Source of the DNA: Legionella genomosp. 1
GTDB lineage: Bacteria; Pseudomonadota; Gammaproteobacteria; Legionellales; Legionellaceae
Direction: 5' to 3'
Length of the DNA: 20,986 bases
Assembly (NCBI GenBank): GCA_945867185.1
Contig: CAMBHM010000002.1
Coordinates: 1-20,986, forward strand
Notes under the pieces: model-generated
What the model was told of the DNA's origin: nothing
The model's database searches: none
What the model saw: the letters and a program-made list of their open reading frames with translations, nothing else
In this document: positions 1-6,038 of the stretch, piece by piece
Numbering within the stretch: the first letter of the stretch is position 1
Layout: the number at the start of each line of letters is the position of its first letter
Made by a program: the position numbers and the translations under genes

Positions 1-80
1 GTTGCTCTTTCAATTGGGATATACAAATATTAGGCCATTTTTTTATGAAAAGTTAAAAAACATAGAATCCTTTAGTTTAT

Positions 81-1097
81 ATGGGGTTATTAGATACACT
101 TTACATAATAAATTACTTTACATACCATCGTGACTATAGCGTGCATCAACCCATTATTGTGGCACGTTATCGCAACCGTTTAGAAATTCATAATCCTGGA
201 TATTCGTTAAAACCATTAAATGATCTGGATAATACGAGGTCGCAGCTGCGTAATCCTATTCTTGCAGGAGTGCTTTATGATCTGGATTTAGCAGAGACAA
301 AAGGCACAGGTATTCGTACAATGCAACGGCTTTTAGAACAGGCAGGGCTATCAAAGCCTGTTTTTGTGTCAAACCGAGCAAGTAATCAATTTACAGCAAC
401 ATTTTTATTGCATCAATTATTGGGCGAAGAGCAATTACAATGGTTACACCAGTTTCAACATTTGAATCTAAGTGATGATGAGGCCAAAGCTTTAGTTTTG
501 GTTAAAGAGATGCGCGCGATCGATAATGCCGCTTTACGGGCTGTCACTGATTTAGATACCCTTGCTGCAAGTCAGGTACTACGTCGTCTTTGGCAACAAT
601 ATCACCTCATTGAAAAAGGGGGCAGTGGTTCAAGCTCTTATTATAAACCAACCAAAAAATTTCAAATGACCTTGTTAAATCCCGCAGAGAATACGAGTGA
701 CCTTGCACCATATACAAGTGACCTCGGCCCATATACGAGTGACCTCACGGCATATACGAGTGACCTCAGTTCAAATACGAGTGAGCTCCACGGCACTGTA
801 AAGAATGCTATTGATGCATTAACTCCTAGAGCACGCAAAGCTCAACTATGGCCAATTATTTTAGAATTATGCCTTCAGCACTCTTATCTCGCAGAAGAAA
901 TAGCCGATCTTTTAAATAGAAAAGTAACCGCATTAAAAACGGGACATTTAACCCCAATGCGCAAAGAAGGTCTTATCAATTATTTATATCCAGAAGTGAT
1001 CAATCACCCAGATCAAGCTTATGTGATAACAAAAAAAGGTAAACAGTGGCTAGAAAAAACACCCACAAACTCTATGACCCCTGTTGCAATTAAGTAA
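81..1097 (+). CDS. RecG/AlbA-type ATP-binding transcriptional regulator, N-terminally truncated
   Basis: This is the C-terminal part of the family annotated as 'ATP-dependent DNA helicase RecG-related' or 'AlbA_2 / HATPase_c_4' putative regulators. Visible landmarks are HRDYS near residue 16 (normally preceded by ALVNAIV-like sequence) and the glycine box ETKGTGIRTM near residues 92-101. Two winged-helix-like segments follow, around residues 130-190 and 245-325. Full-length members carry an AlbA_2 (Schlafen-like) domain of over 100 residues before HRDYS. Here the frame is closed upstream (stops at 54 and 63), so that domain is missing and the ORF probably represents a decayed or truncated gene. 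Residues 204-238 form a tandem heptad repeat. It lies beside an integrase fragment in a mobile-DNA patch. Family membership is recognised from motifs; function is not demonstrated, and expression of the remnant is doubtful. Confidence 0.7.
   Translation: MGLLDTLYIINYFTYHRDYSVHQPIIVARYRNRLEIHNPGYSLKPLNDLDNTRSQLRNPILAGVLYDLDLAETKGTGIRTMQRLLEQAGLSKPVFVSNRASNQFTATFLLHQLLGEEQLQWLHQFQHLNLSDDEAKALVLVKEMRAIDNAALRAVTDLDTLAASQVLRRLWQQYHLIEKGGSGSSSYYKPTKKFQMTLLNPAENTSDLAPYTSDLGPYTSDLTAYTSDLSSNTSELHGTVKNAIDALTPRARKAQLWPIILELCLQHSYLAEEIADLLNRKVTALKTGHLTPMRKEGLINYLYPEVINHPDQAYVITKKGKQWLEKTPTNSMTPVAIK
690..794 (+). repeat. Five-copy 21-bp in-frame tandem repeat
   Basis: Five consecutive 21-bp units start at 690, 711, 732, 753 and 774. 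Each begins (a/t)atac(g/a)agtga and encodes the heptad [NY]TS[DE]Lxx. The first ten bases are nearly invariant and the last six vary, so the TSDL core is conserved at protein level. The tract links the two winged-helix-like parts of the host protein. Similar (S/T)SDL heptad linkers occur in this family from memory. Copy number may vary between strains. Confidence 0.9.
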
Positions 1098-1102
1098 CCA
1101 GC

Positions 1103-1264
1103 AGCCTGTCAGATGAAGCGGCGTATCACTTGTGTGAGTTCGCTAACCAGCTGGCCTATGCATTGGACTCAATCTATTTTTGCAAGGCAAGGCGTTATCT
1201 TCGTGACATAGCCCCGCAGCGACCCTGTCCACAAGATGATGAGTGCAAGGATCCACCATTTTAA
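1103..1264 (+). pseudogene. Remnant of a small conserved hypothetical protein
   Basis: A 53-codon reading frame runs from 1103 to the TAA at 1262-1264 and encodes a peptide starting SLSDEAAYHLCEF and ending CKDPPF. A stop lies at 1091-1093 in the same frame and there is no ATG or GTG, so the natural start is gone. It resembles, from memory, a widespread family of about 60-80-residue uncharacterised proteobacterial proteins with an LSDEA(A/V)Y...F...RRY core and an acidic ...DDPPF end. It begins 6 bp after the stop of the preceding ORF, which suggests a recombination joint there. It is probably not expressed. Confidence 0.5.
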
Positions 1265-1467
1265 CAGCCAACATCTAACCTGCACTATTCTTAATCTTCC
1301 CGCTTCACCATCAACCCAATATTGATCTACCACAGCCCCCCACACTGACTTGAGCTGCTTTGTTAAGGAGGGGGGTACCTCAACTTAAGTATCCCAACTC
1401 CCAATATACAGTTGACTTATCTTTATTCAATACTTAACAATAACTCATGGTGTCTTGTGTGCATTTG
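1265..1467. other. Intergenic stretch without a recognisable gene
   Basis: I see no coding frame of substance here. It contains the purine run ggaggggggt near 1365-1375 but nothing that forms a clear terminator or promoter. It separates the small-ORF remnant from the IS21-like end and is probably debris from nested insertions. Confidence 0.5.
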
Positions 1468-1512
1468 GTGGATCAATTTTAATTAGCGTAAGTGGATCAG
1501 TTTTTCTTAGCA
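1468..1512. mobile_element. IS21-family-like terminal repeats (element remnant)
   Basis: Two direct copies of a gtggatca(a/g)ttttnnttagc motif lie at 1468-1488 and 1492-1512, spaced 24 bp start to start. Repeated TGGATCAnTTT units inside the terminus are typical of IS21-family ends, which bind IstA in multiple copies. No istA or istB coding sequence is present nearby, so only an end survives. The integrase reading frame opens immediately after it (frame open from 1511), so this element is the likely agent that cut off the 5' part of the integrase gene. Confidence 0.55.
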
Positions 1513-2059
1513 TCCAGGTATACGTTGGTTAGGCGAGGGACAGGCTGATAAATTGCTTCTGCAGCTACCAAATCATTTGAAAGATATGGCAGCTTTTACT
1601 TTAGCAACAGGCTTACGCCAATCAAATGTGACTAAATTGCAGTGGAGTGAAGTGGATTTAATTAGAAAACATGCGCTCATTCACCCTGATCAATCTAAAA
1701 CAAAGAAGGCAATCCCTGTTCCTCTAAACTCTGAGGCAATCGCCATTATAGAAAAACAAAAGGGCTTACACCCCATATTTGTATTTACCTATTTTGGTAA
1801 GCCAGTTACGCGATGTAATAATCATGCTTGGCAAAAAGCGTTGGTTCGGGCAGGAATCAAAGATTTTCGTTGGCATGACCTACGTCACACATGGGCAAGT
1901 TGGCATGTGCAAAATGGTACCTCATTGCAAGAACTACAGCAATTAGGTGGATGGTCAGAATATGAAATGGTGTTACGTTATGCGCACCTTTCAAGTGACC
2001 ATTTGAAGACCGCGGCTGAAAGAATTACAAAAAATTCTGGCACGTTTTCGTCACTGTAA
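1511..2059 (+). pseudogene. Tyrosine recombinase/integrase, C-terminal catalytic domain only
   Basis: This is phage- or island-type site-specific recombinase sequence. Counting from the TTG at 1553, it shows the catalytic set: R22 (in ATGLRQSN), a lysine-rich turn near K49-K52, H108 and R111 (in WHDLRHTW), W134 and the nucleophile Y143 (in LRYAHLS). The natural C-terminus seems intact. Full-length integrases of this type have about 150-200 more N-terminal residues (arm-binding and SAM-like core-binding domains). These are absent because the frame is open only from 1511, directly after an IS21-like end. The stop lies 41 bp before the tRNA-Arg-derived repeat at 2101, the usual place for an integrase next to its att site. 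It is probably inactive alone and is most simply the remnant of an island integrated at tRNA-Arg. Confidence 0.85.
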
Positions 2060-2100
2060 CTTGGTTTTTACGGCACGTTTTGAGCTAAGTTGTTGATTAA

Positions 2101-2148
2101 ATGGTGCGCTCGGAGGGACTCGAACCCCCGACACCTTGGTTCGAAGCC
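2101..2148. repeat. Distal attachment-site copy (3' half of tRNA-Arg)
   Basis: These 48 bases are identical to 5698-5745, which is the 3' half of the intact tRNA-Arg(TCG) gene from the anticodon loop through the CCA end plus one base. The match stops abruptly on both sides and this copy has no 5' half, so it is not a working tRNA gene. Integrases of the tyrosine family use tRNA 3' ends as attB and leave exactly this kind of direct repeat. It bounds the 3.6-kb cargo block 2149-5697 on the left. Confidence 0.9.
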
Positions 2149-2355
2149 TGATGCTCTAGTTTTAAAAGCCTTATAAATCAATACCTTGCTACGCATCAAA
2201 TCATCGAAAAACTGCCTAGAACGGCCTAGAACTGCCTGGCGCTGCCACAGTCATGCCACAATTTATGACACAGTAATTATTGGTCATGACTGTCCTTACC
2301 AATCATTCGAGCCATCCGTTCCTGTGCAATTAAGAGCAACTGAACACAGCCTGTT
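2149..2355. other. Left end of integrated cargo: decanucleotide repeats and arm-type-like sites
   Basis: There is no gene here. Just inside the att copy, three near-identical 10-bp units (actgcctaga, acggcctaga, actgcctggc) lie back to back at 2211-2240. They are followed by TGCCACA at 2243-2249 and 2254-2260 and TGACACA at 2266-2272. The same heptamers recur at the other end (5608-5627). Short heptamers clustered next to an att core are typical of integrase arm-binding sites; that reading is an inference. Two bases differ between the TGCCACA and TGACACA forms or their complements at most. Confidence 0.5.
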
Positions 2356-2940
2356 TTAGGGTTCTGCATGATTGCATCGCTTTTCAAAATAGGAATCACA
2401 TCCTTTTTTGGTTTTTATTTTTTCAAAAACCCAAGAGTACTTGATGTAAAGCTTATTGTTTTTTATCTTTTTGTCGGTTTGTCCTATACTGCCGGCCAGA
2501 CAGACATATTTTTCATTTTTCATGAGCCTTTGCCATCTATGAAATACTTTTTCCTCCTCATCAATAGCCCATGGCCTACGCATAGAATACTCATTGGACA
2601 CCCCATCTCCTGACCATGCATTGATAAGTAAATCTCCATAGTTCTCGATGTTACCTATATCTTCAGATGAATGGCCCATATCACGAAGGGTGATGCTAAC
2701 ATTTTCTCTAGGGAAACATTGCCAGTAATAATAATTCATGTCAATTTTTCCAGAAAATATGGCAGGCTTCACCTCTCGTATATAAGCAGCCAAATCATTT
2801 TTGCTGAGAATGCCATAGTCTTCTTTCAGGATTACCCTTAGGTATTTTTCTTGGCTCTCTAGATTCAGGCTAAATAGATTCGTTGAAACACAGAATAATA
2901 CAATAAAAATTATTTCCTTATGAAGTCCGTGGCAATACAT
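2356..2940 (-). CDS. Secreted hypothetical protein, candidate immunity partner
   Basis: I do not recognise the family. The 194-residue product has a good N-terminal export signal: a lysine near residue 8, then a hydrophobic run (IIFIVLFCVSTNLF) before residue 25, with possible cleavage near LFS-LNLES. The mature part is mixed alpha/beta-like with many aromatic and charged residues and four cysteines, consistent with a periplasmic location. Its ATG (2938-2940) lies one base after the stop of the upstream transglycosylase-like gene, so translation is probably coupled. A small exported protein directly downstream of a cytosolic-looking peptidoglycan hydrolase is the arrangement of effector/immunity pairs, where immunity acts in the periplasm. 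That role is inferred from context only. It could instead be an unrelated secreted protein. Confidence 0.7.
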   Translation of the reverse strand: MYCHGLHKEIIFIVLFCVSTNLFSLNLESQEKYLRVILKEDYGILSKNDLAAYIREVKPAIFSGKIDMNYYYWQCFPRENVSITLRDMGHSSEDIGNIENYGDLLINAWSGDGVSNEYSMRRPWAIDEEEKVFHRWQRLMKNEKYVCLAGSIGQTDKKIKNNKLYIKYSWVFEKIKTKKGCDSYFEKRCNHAEP

Positions 2941-2941
2941 G

Positions 2942-3709
2942 CTATTTGCCTTCCAACATTTGATAGTATTTTCGAAACTTGATTATTCCTTTTGGGATGT
3001 TATCCCCATCCATCTCGTCCCAATAAGACTTATACTCAATCACTGCCTCTTCCCAAGTTGCATTGTGTCCTAGTCTTGAAGAAGCAGTGATTTGTTTCCT
3101 AAACAACCAACGTACCCCACAGCAAATATTAACTGATGGATCAAAAAGATCTTGTGCCCTAATAAACATAAGATAATTGCTGAGCTCACCTTTATGGTCA
3201 TTTAAAATATGTAAAGTTTGCTCAGTAATCTGTAGTAGTCCACGAGCACGATTTCTTTGATATCTACTGATAGCTTTTTCATCAAAGCTGGATTCAGTAG
3301 CCATCAATGCCTTGATCACATTTGGATTTAATGGCTCATCAAATTCAAAAACATCATTCCAATATTTAACCCAGCCACGGATCAGCTGATCATAATGATC
3401 GGCTCTACCAAACTCAGTCAAAACACCAGCTGTAGGGGGCCCAGAAAGGTTTTCAAAATGTTGACTTGAGACCACATGAATCTCATCTAACGAAAGCATG
3501 TCCTTATGAGATGGATTGTGGGCGCAATGTTCATGTCTAGTGATGATCTCACCCTGTGGATGTGCTCTGGAAGGTGGGATGTGTTCAGTATGCGTGCGAA
3601 CAAAATGCTGGCCCAATGGGCATATTCGCCAAGGATGAGCTTTATCATCCTTGGCATCATTATTTGAGTGCCCATGTTTAAGTAATTCCGTTTCTATAGT
3701 GCTCATCAT
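2942..3709 (-). CDS. Lytic-transglycosylase-like (SLT domain) putative peptidoglycan-targeting toxin
   Basis: The 255-residue protein has two parts. Residues 24-75 are rich in His and Cys (C30, H35, H40, H43, H50, H59, H61, C62, H64, H68) and end in CAHNPSHKD, possibly metal binding. Residues 125-235 match a soluble lytic transglycosylase fold: ALMATESSF with presumptive catalytic E139, ARGLLQIT at 155-162, PSVNICCGVRWL at 191-202 and ATWEEAVIEYK near 217-227. Such enzymes cleave the glycan strands of peptidoglycan. There is no signal peptide, so delivery to the periplasm would need another route, unlike housekeeping Slt/Mlt enzymes. From memory, this N-terminal/SLT architecture recurs in uncharacterised proteins of other proteobacteria. 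An AAGGA box precedes two tandem ATGs; the second (3706) has better spacing. It is coupled to the secreted protein gene downstream. Confidence 0.75.
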   Translation of the reverse strand: MMSTIETELLKHGHSNNDAKDDKAHPWRICPLGQHFVRTHTEHIPPSRAHPQGEIITRHEHCAHNPSHKDMLSLDEIHVVSSQHFENLSGPPTAGVLTEFGRADHYDQLIRGWVKYWNDVFEFDEPLNPNVIKALMATESSFDEKAISRYQRNRARGLLQITEQTLHILNDHKGELSNYLMFIRAQDLFDPSVNICCGVRWLFRKQITASSRLGHNATWEEAVIEYKSYWDEMDGDNIPKGIIKFRKYYQMLEGK

Positions 3710-3729
3710 ATTCCTTATTATCTTAGGGA

Positions 3730-4596
3730 TCAGTTCAAAAGTTTTTTAACAAAGCCATAGGTTTCATTGAGAACTTGTTTGCATTCAGGGAGTTCTCGGA
3801 CTAATACATTTAGGGTGGCCTGCCAATGGCTATGCGCTTCTTTAGTTAGCTCTGGAGTAAAAAAATCTTCCACGTGCTGATAAGATACATTTCGATGTAT
3901 GCATTTTTTATTTAATATCACCATCAACTGGTTATTATTCACAGTAGTGCTGTATTTCTTAAATATGCACCATAGATCATAATAATCTCGTGCTCTGGGC
4001 CTATTCCAACCACGTGTAATGAGTTTCTGATGGGTTTGTAATAAAGCTCGTAATTTTTCTGCAATAATTTCCTCTATCGAGTAACAAGCAATTGTCCCAT
4101 CTATTTTTTCATCATATTCATGCAAAATCACTTGATAAATCGGAGGTAAAATAACTGGTTCATCGTGGGTAATTTCTAATTTGATTCGACATACTGATGT
4201 TTCTGAATGCCAGGGAAATTTTACCAGCACATTAAATGCATCTTGCCCTTTTGGGTGTGGTGCGCGTTCGGGATAGCGTTTCAGTTGAATATCAAATGGA
4301 CCATAGTTATTCAATAGTTTCTTTGTTAACTGCGCAGCTTCGTTTAAGCACTTCTCGAGAACATCTCCGATTGGCGCGTTAATGGCTGAAAAATCGAGAT
4401 CCTCTGAAAAGCGATAATCGCCAAAAAAAATTTTCTTAAGCGCAGTCCCTCCTTTAAATATCAAGGAATGTGCCAATATTTGATGTTGGGCAATACCACC
4501 CAAAACGTAACTCAAAGCATAATCCTTTTCAATGACATGCATTGGTGTCTGTTTTAATGTGACTTCATCCTGTATCTTTAATCGCAATGGTTTCAT
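3730..4596 (-). CDS. abiEii: AbiEii/AbiGii-family nucleotidyltransferase toxin
   Basis: This is the toxin of a type IV (AbiE) toxin-antitoxin system. The DNA polymerase beta-like nucleotidyltransferase core is visible: FKGGTALKK at residues 48-54, FSEDLDF at 63-69 with the acidic pair D66/D68, and RIKLEIT at 137-143 supplying a third acid (E141). The family C-terminal hallmarks EKLRAL (180-185) and RARDYYDLW (201-209) follow. At 288 residues it has the usual length. AbiEii proteins bind nucleotides and arrest growth; the related MenT toxins transfer nucleotides to tRNA acceptor ends. The ATG overlaps the antitoxin stop by four bases (ATGA, 4593-4596), so the two are co-translated. The gene appears intact. 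In AbiE systems the pair can abort phage infection or stabilise mobile DNA. Confidence 0.9.
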   Translation of the reverse strand: MKPLRLKIQDEVTLKQTPMHVIEKDYALSYVLGGIAQHQILAHSLIFKGGTALKKIFFGDYRFSEDLDFSAINAPIGDVLEKCLNEAAQLTKKLLNNYGPFDIQLKRYPERAPHPKGQDAFNVLVKFPWHSETSVCRIKLEITHDEPVILPPIYQVILHEYDEKIDGTIACYSIEEIIAEKLRALLQTHQKLITRGWNRPRARDYYDLWCIFKKYSTTVNNNQLMVILNKKCIHRNVSYQHVEDFFTPELTKEAHSHWQATLNVLVRELPECKQVLNETYGFVKKLLN

Positions 4597-5453
4597 TTAT
4601 TCTTCGCTGTTAAATTATCTTGGATCATCCAACGCTTATTACACGGACCGATTGCTGGTGCTGATGGATCAAGACGACAATAATGGTGAATAGGAGCTGC
4701 TAATAAAGGTTTGAGGTATTTTTCTTCAACATTAAAAGATTCTAGCGCCCATCCTAAGCGTTTAACTAAGAATTTTTTGTTGTATTTGATTGCATAATGC
4801 ACCAATTTTTCAATGTCGATATCGCCTAATGCGTTCTCTAATACACCTAATGCTTCACCTATGCCACCAAATATTTTCGGATGGTTAAACATATCGAGTA
4901 AGGTGCGCTCTTTATCTGTAATTTTAACCTTATAGAATCCATCTTCCCCGGCCCATGGAATCCATATCGTCTCAATACCTAAATCAAATATCTCTTTGGC
5001 TATGGTGATATACTCATAACGAATGCCATCAATAACCCAGGCATGTTTTTTGTGGGAAGAGGGTTTATCGCTTACTCGCATAGAAGGCGTGATCACTTTC
5101 TTGGAAGTAGATGCAGTAATGGTATGTGGAACTTGTTCAGTTAACCCGTGGTGCTGCAGCGCAGACCAATGGCTAATTACAGACGGTTGAATTAAAAAAG
5201 CAGAAATAACAAATGCAGGCGCCTTCGTTTGCTCAGGAAGCAATCCTATTCCAACATAAATCCCCCGGCGTAATCTTAATAAGCGGCCGTGTTTAGCTAG
5301 GTTAGAAACGATTTTTTTAAGCTGATTCAACGGAATTTTTTGTGCGATAGCCGCATTTTTAATATCTTGTATCTCAAAAACGCGCTTACCACGACAAAAG
5401 AGCTCTTGAAGTAAACGAAATCCCTGACTTTCAAATGGTTTATCGGGAGGCAT
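4593..5453 (-). CDS. abiEi: AbiEi-family antitoxin and autorepressor
   Basis: This is the winged-helix antitoxin and transcriptional repressor of the AbiE pair. The N-terminal region (FRLLQELF...FEIQDIKNAA...LKKIVSNLAKHGRLLRLRRGIYVG) is the typical AbiEi/DUF4095-type winged helix. The segment SVISHWSALQHHGLTEQ is characteristic of the middle domain. I choose the ATG at 5453 (MPPDKPFESQ, 286 residues), preceded by AGAAGA. The longer frame from 5522 would run through the perfect inverted repeat and the promoter -10, so that start is unlikely. AbiEi proteins need only the winged helix to bind paired inverted repeats in their own promoter and repress it. Neutralisation of AbiEii does not require a stable complex in the studied systems. 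The stop overlaps the toxin start. Confidence 0.85.
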   Translation of the reverse strand: MPPDKPFESQGFRLLQELFCRGKRVFEIQDIKNAAIAQKIPLNQLKKIVSNLAKHGRLLRLRRGIYVGIGLLPEQTKAPAFVISAFLIQPSVISHWSALQHHGLTEQVPHTITASTSKKVITPSMRVSDKPSSHKKHAWVIDGIRYEYITIAKEIFDLGIETIWIPWAGEDGFYKVKITDKERTLLDMFNHPKIFGGIGEALGVLENALGDIDIEKLVHYAIKYNKKFLVKRLGWALESFNVEEKYLKPLLAAPIHHYCRLDPSAPAIGPCNKRWMIQDNLTAKNK

Positions 5454-5463
5454 AAGTCTTCTT

Positions 5464-5525
5464 TTTTTGAAAACATACTTCAATAATACCATATATTGGG
5501 TTCTTTTGAAGTATGTTTTCAAAAA
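5464..5525 (-). promoter_or_regulatory. abiE operon promoter with 20-bp inverted-repeat operator
   Basis: A perfect 20-bp inverted repeat has arms at 5464-5483 (ttttt-gaaaacatacttcaa) and 5506-5525, separated by 22 bp. On the minus strand a TATTAT -10 box falls at 5488-5483, at the edge of the downstream arm, and the start codon lies about 30 bp further on. Published AbiEi antitoxins bind two inverted repeats in the abiE promoter and repress cooperatively, so this is the expected operator. The stem is AT-rich, and its place upstream of a start argues against a terminator. The -35 box is poor. Confidence 0.8.
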
Positions 5526-5697
5526 TATGTTACGTCACAAAACTAAGTGCTTTCCTCAGGCTAAAAGTCTTATGCCATAAGGCTTTCTTAAAAACATCTT
5601 TGATATCTGTGTCACGTTTATGCCACATTTTTATTGAAAACCAAGTGCTTGCGCAAATGGACAAATTAGGTAACTATTTGATTATAATGGGTAAAAT
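5526..5697. other. Right end of integrated cargo with arm-type-like heptamers
   Basis: This is non-coding sequence between the abiE promoter and the tRNA-Arg gene. TGTGTCA at 5608-5614 and TGCCACA at 5621-5627 repeat the heptamers found inside the left att copy (2243-2272), consistent with integrase arm sites at both ends of one element. A short perfect hairpin (cttat-gcc-ataag) lies near 5569-5581. No credible ORF is present; frames reading rightward into the tRNA genes are spurious. Confidence 0.45.
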
Positions 5698-5745
5698 ATG
5701 GTGCGCTCGGAGGGACTCGAACCCCCGACACCTTGGTTCGAAGCC
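5698..5745. repeat. Proximal attachment site within tRNA-Arg
   Basis: This is the second copy of the 48-bp direct repeat (partner at 2101-2148). It covers the encoded CCA end, T arm, variable loop and the 3' side of the anticodon arm of tRNA-Arg. The tRNA gene stays complete, so integration restored it, as is normal for tRNA-targeting tyrosine integrases. Confidence 0.9.
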
Positions 5746-5775
5746 AAGTACTCTATCCAGCTGAGCTACGAGCGC
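5699..5775 (-). tRNA. tRNA-Arg(TCG)
   Basis: This is a 77-nt cloverleaf on the minus strand. It has a 7-bp acceptor stem GCGCTCG/CGAGCGC, discriminator A and an encoded CCA. The anticodon arm is CTTGG-CTTCGAA-CCAAG with anticodon TCG, reading CGA (and CGN with wobble modification). The T arm GGGGG-TTCGAGT-CCCTC has one G-U pair. It is the last gene of a three-tRNA cluster, and its 3' half is the attachment site of the neighbouring integrated DNA. Confidence 0.95.
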
Positions 5776-5804
5776 ATGTAGGGACACTTCTCTTAAGGAG
5801 AAGT

Positions 5805-5880
5805 TGGTGGGCCGTATAGGGATCGAACCTATGACACAGAGGTTAAGAGCCTCCTGCTCTACCAGCTGAGCTAACGGCCC
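5805..5880 (-). tRNA. tRNA-Lys(CTT)
   Basis: A 76-nt cloverleaf with acceptor stem GGGCCGT/ACGGCCC, discriminator A and an encoded CCA. The anticodon loop CTCTTAA gives anticodon CTT (reads AAG). It lies 29 bp upstream of tRNA-Arg and 69 bp downstream of the second lysine tRNA, all on the minus strand, so co-transcription is likely. It is nearly identical to the TTT isoacceptor, suggesting local duplication with an anticodon change. Confidence 0.95.
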
Positions 5881-5949
5881 GACACAAACAACCATACTAC
5901 ATCATCAATAATGAATACAGCTGCATGTGATGACGTCTATTCTTTAAGG

Positions 5950-6025
5950 TGGTGGGCCGTATAGGATTTGAACCTATGACACAGAGGTTAAAAGCCTCCT
6001 GCTCTACCAACTGAGCTAACGGCCC
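5950..6025 (-). tRNA. tRNA-Lys(TTT)
   Basis: A 76-nt cloverleaf with acceptor stem GGGCCGT/ACGGCCC, discriminator A and an encoded CCA. The anticodon loop CTTTTAA gives anticodon TTT (reads AAA/AAG). It is the first gene of the minus-strand tRNA cluster, 13 bp after a strong promoter -10 box. In many gammaproteobacteria lysine tRNAs sit next to pal-cpoB-queE-queC; here they lie 6.8 kb away on the other side of the mevalonate block. Confidence 0.95.
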
Positions 6026-6038
6026 TAAAGAGGCTGAG

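Noticed and set aside
2..133. Reading frame open from the window edge to a stop at 131-133
   Set aside because: The 43 residues match nothing I recognise and the frame overlaps the start of the regulator ORF; it could be the tail of an upstream gene but cannot be supported.
690..794. CRISPR-like array
   Set aside because: The units are contiguous, 21 bp, in frame and encode a heptad; there are no spacers and no cas genes.
1511..2059. Integrase as the recombinase belonging to the 2149-5697 cargo
   Set aside because: It lies outside the att-bounded block and is truncated; it more likely belongs to a separate, older island, though it could have acted in trans.
2368..2613. 81-codon plus-strand ORF antisense to the secreted protein gene
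   Set aside because: It is a shadow; the minus frame has a signal peptide and is coupled to the upstream gene.
5464..5525. Rho-independent terminator
   Set aside because: The stem is AT-rich and lies directly upstream of a start codon with a -10 box in the spacer; an operator is a better fit.
5513..5895. ORFs of 83 and 73 codons across the tRNA cluster
   Set aside because: They consist mostly of translated tRNA genes on either strand, with peptides typical of mis-annotated tRNA DNA.
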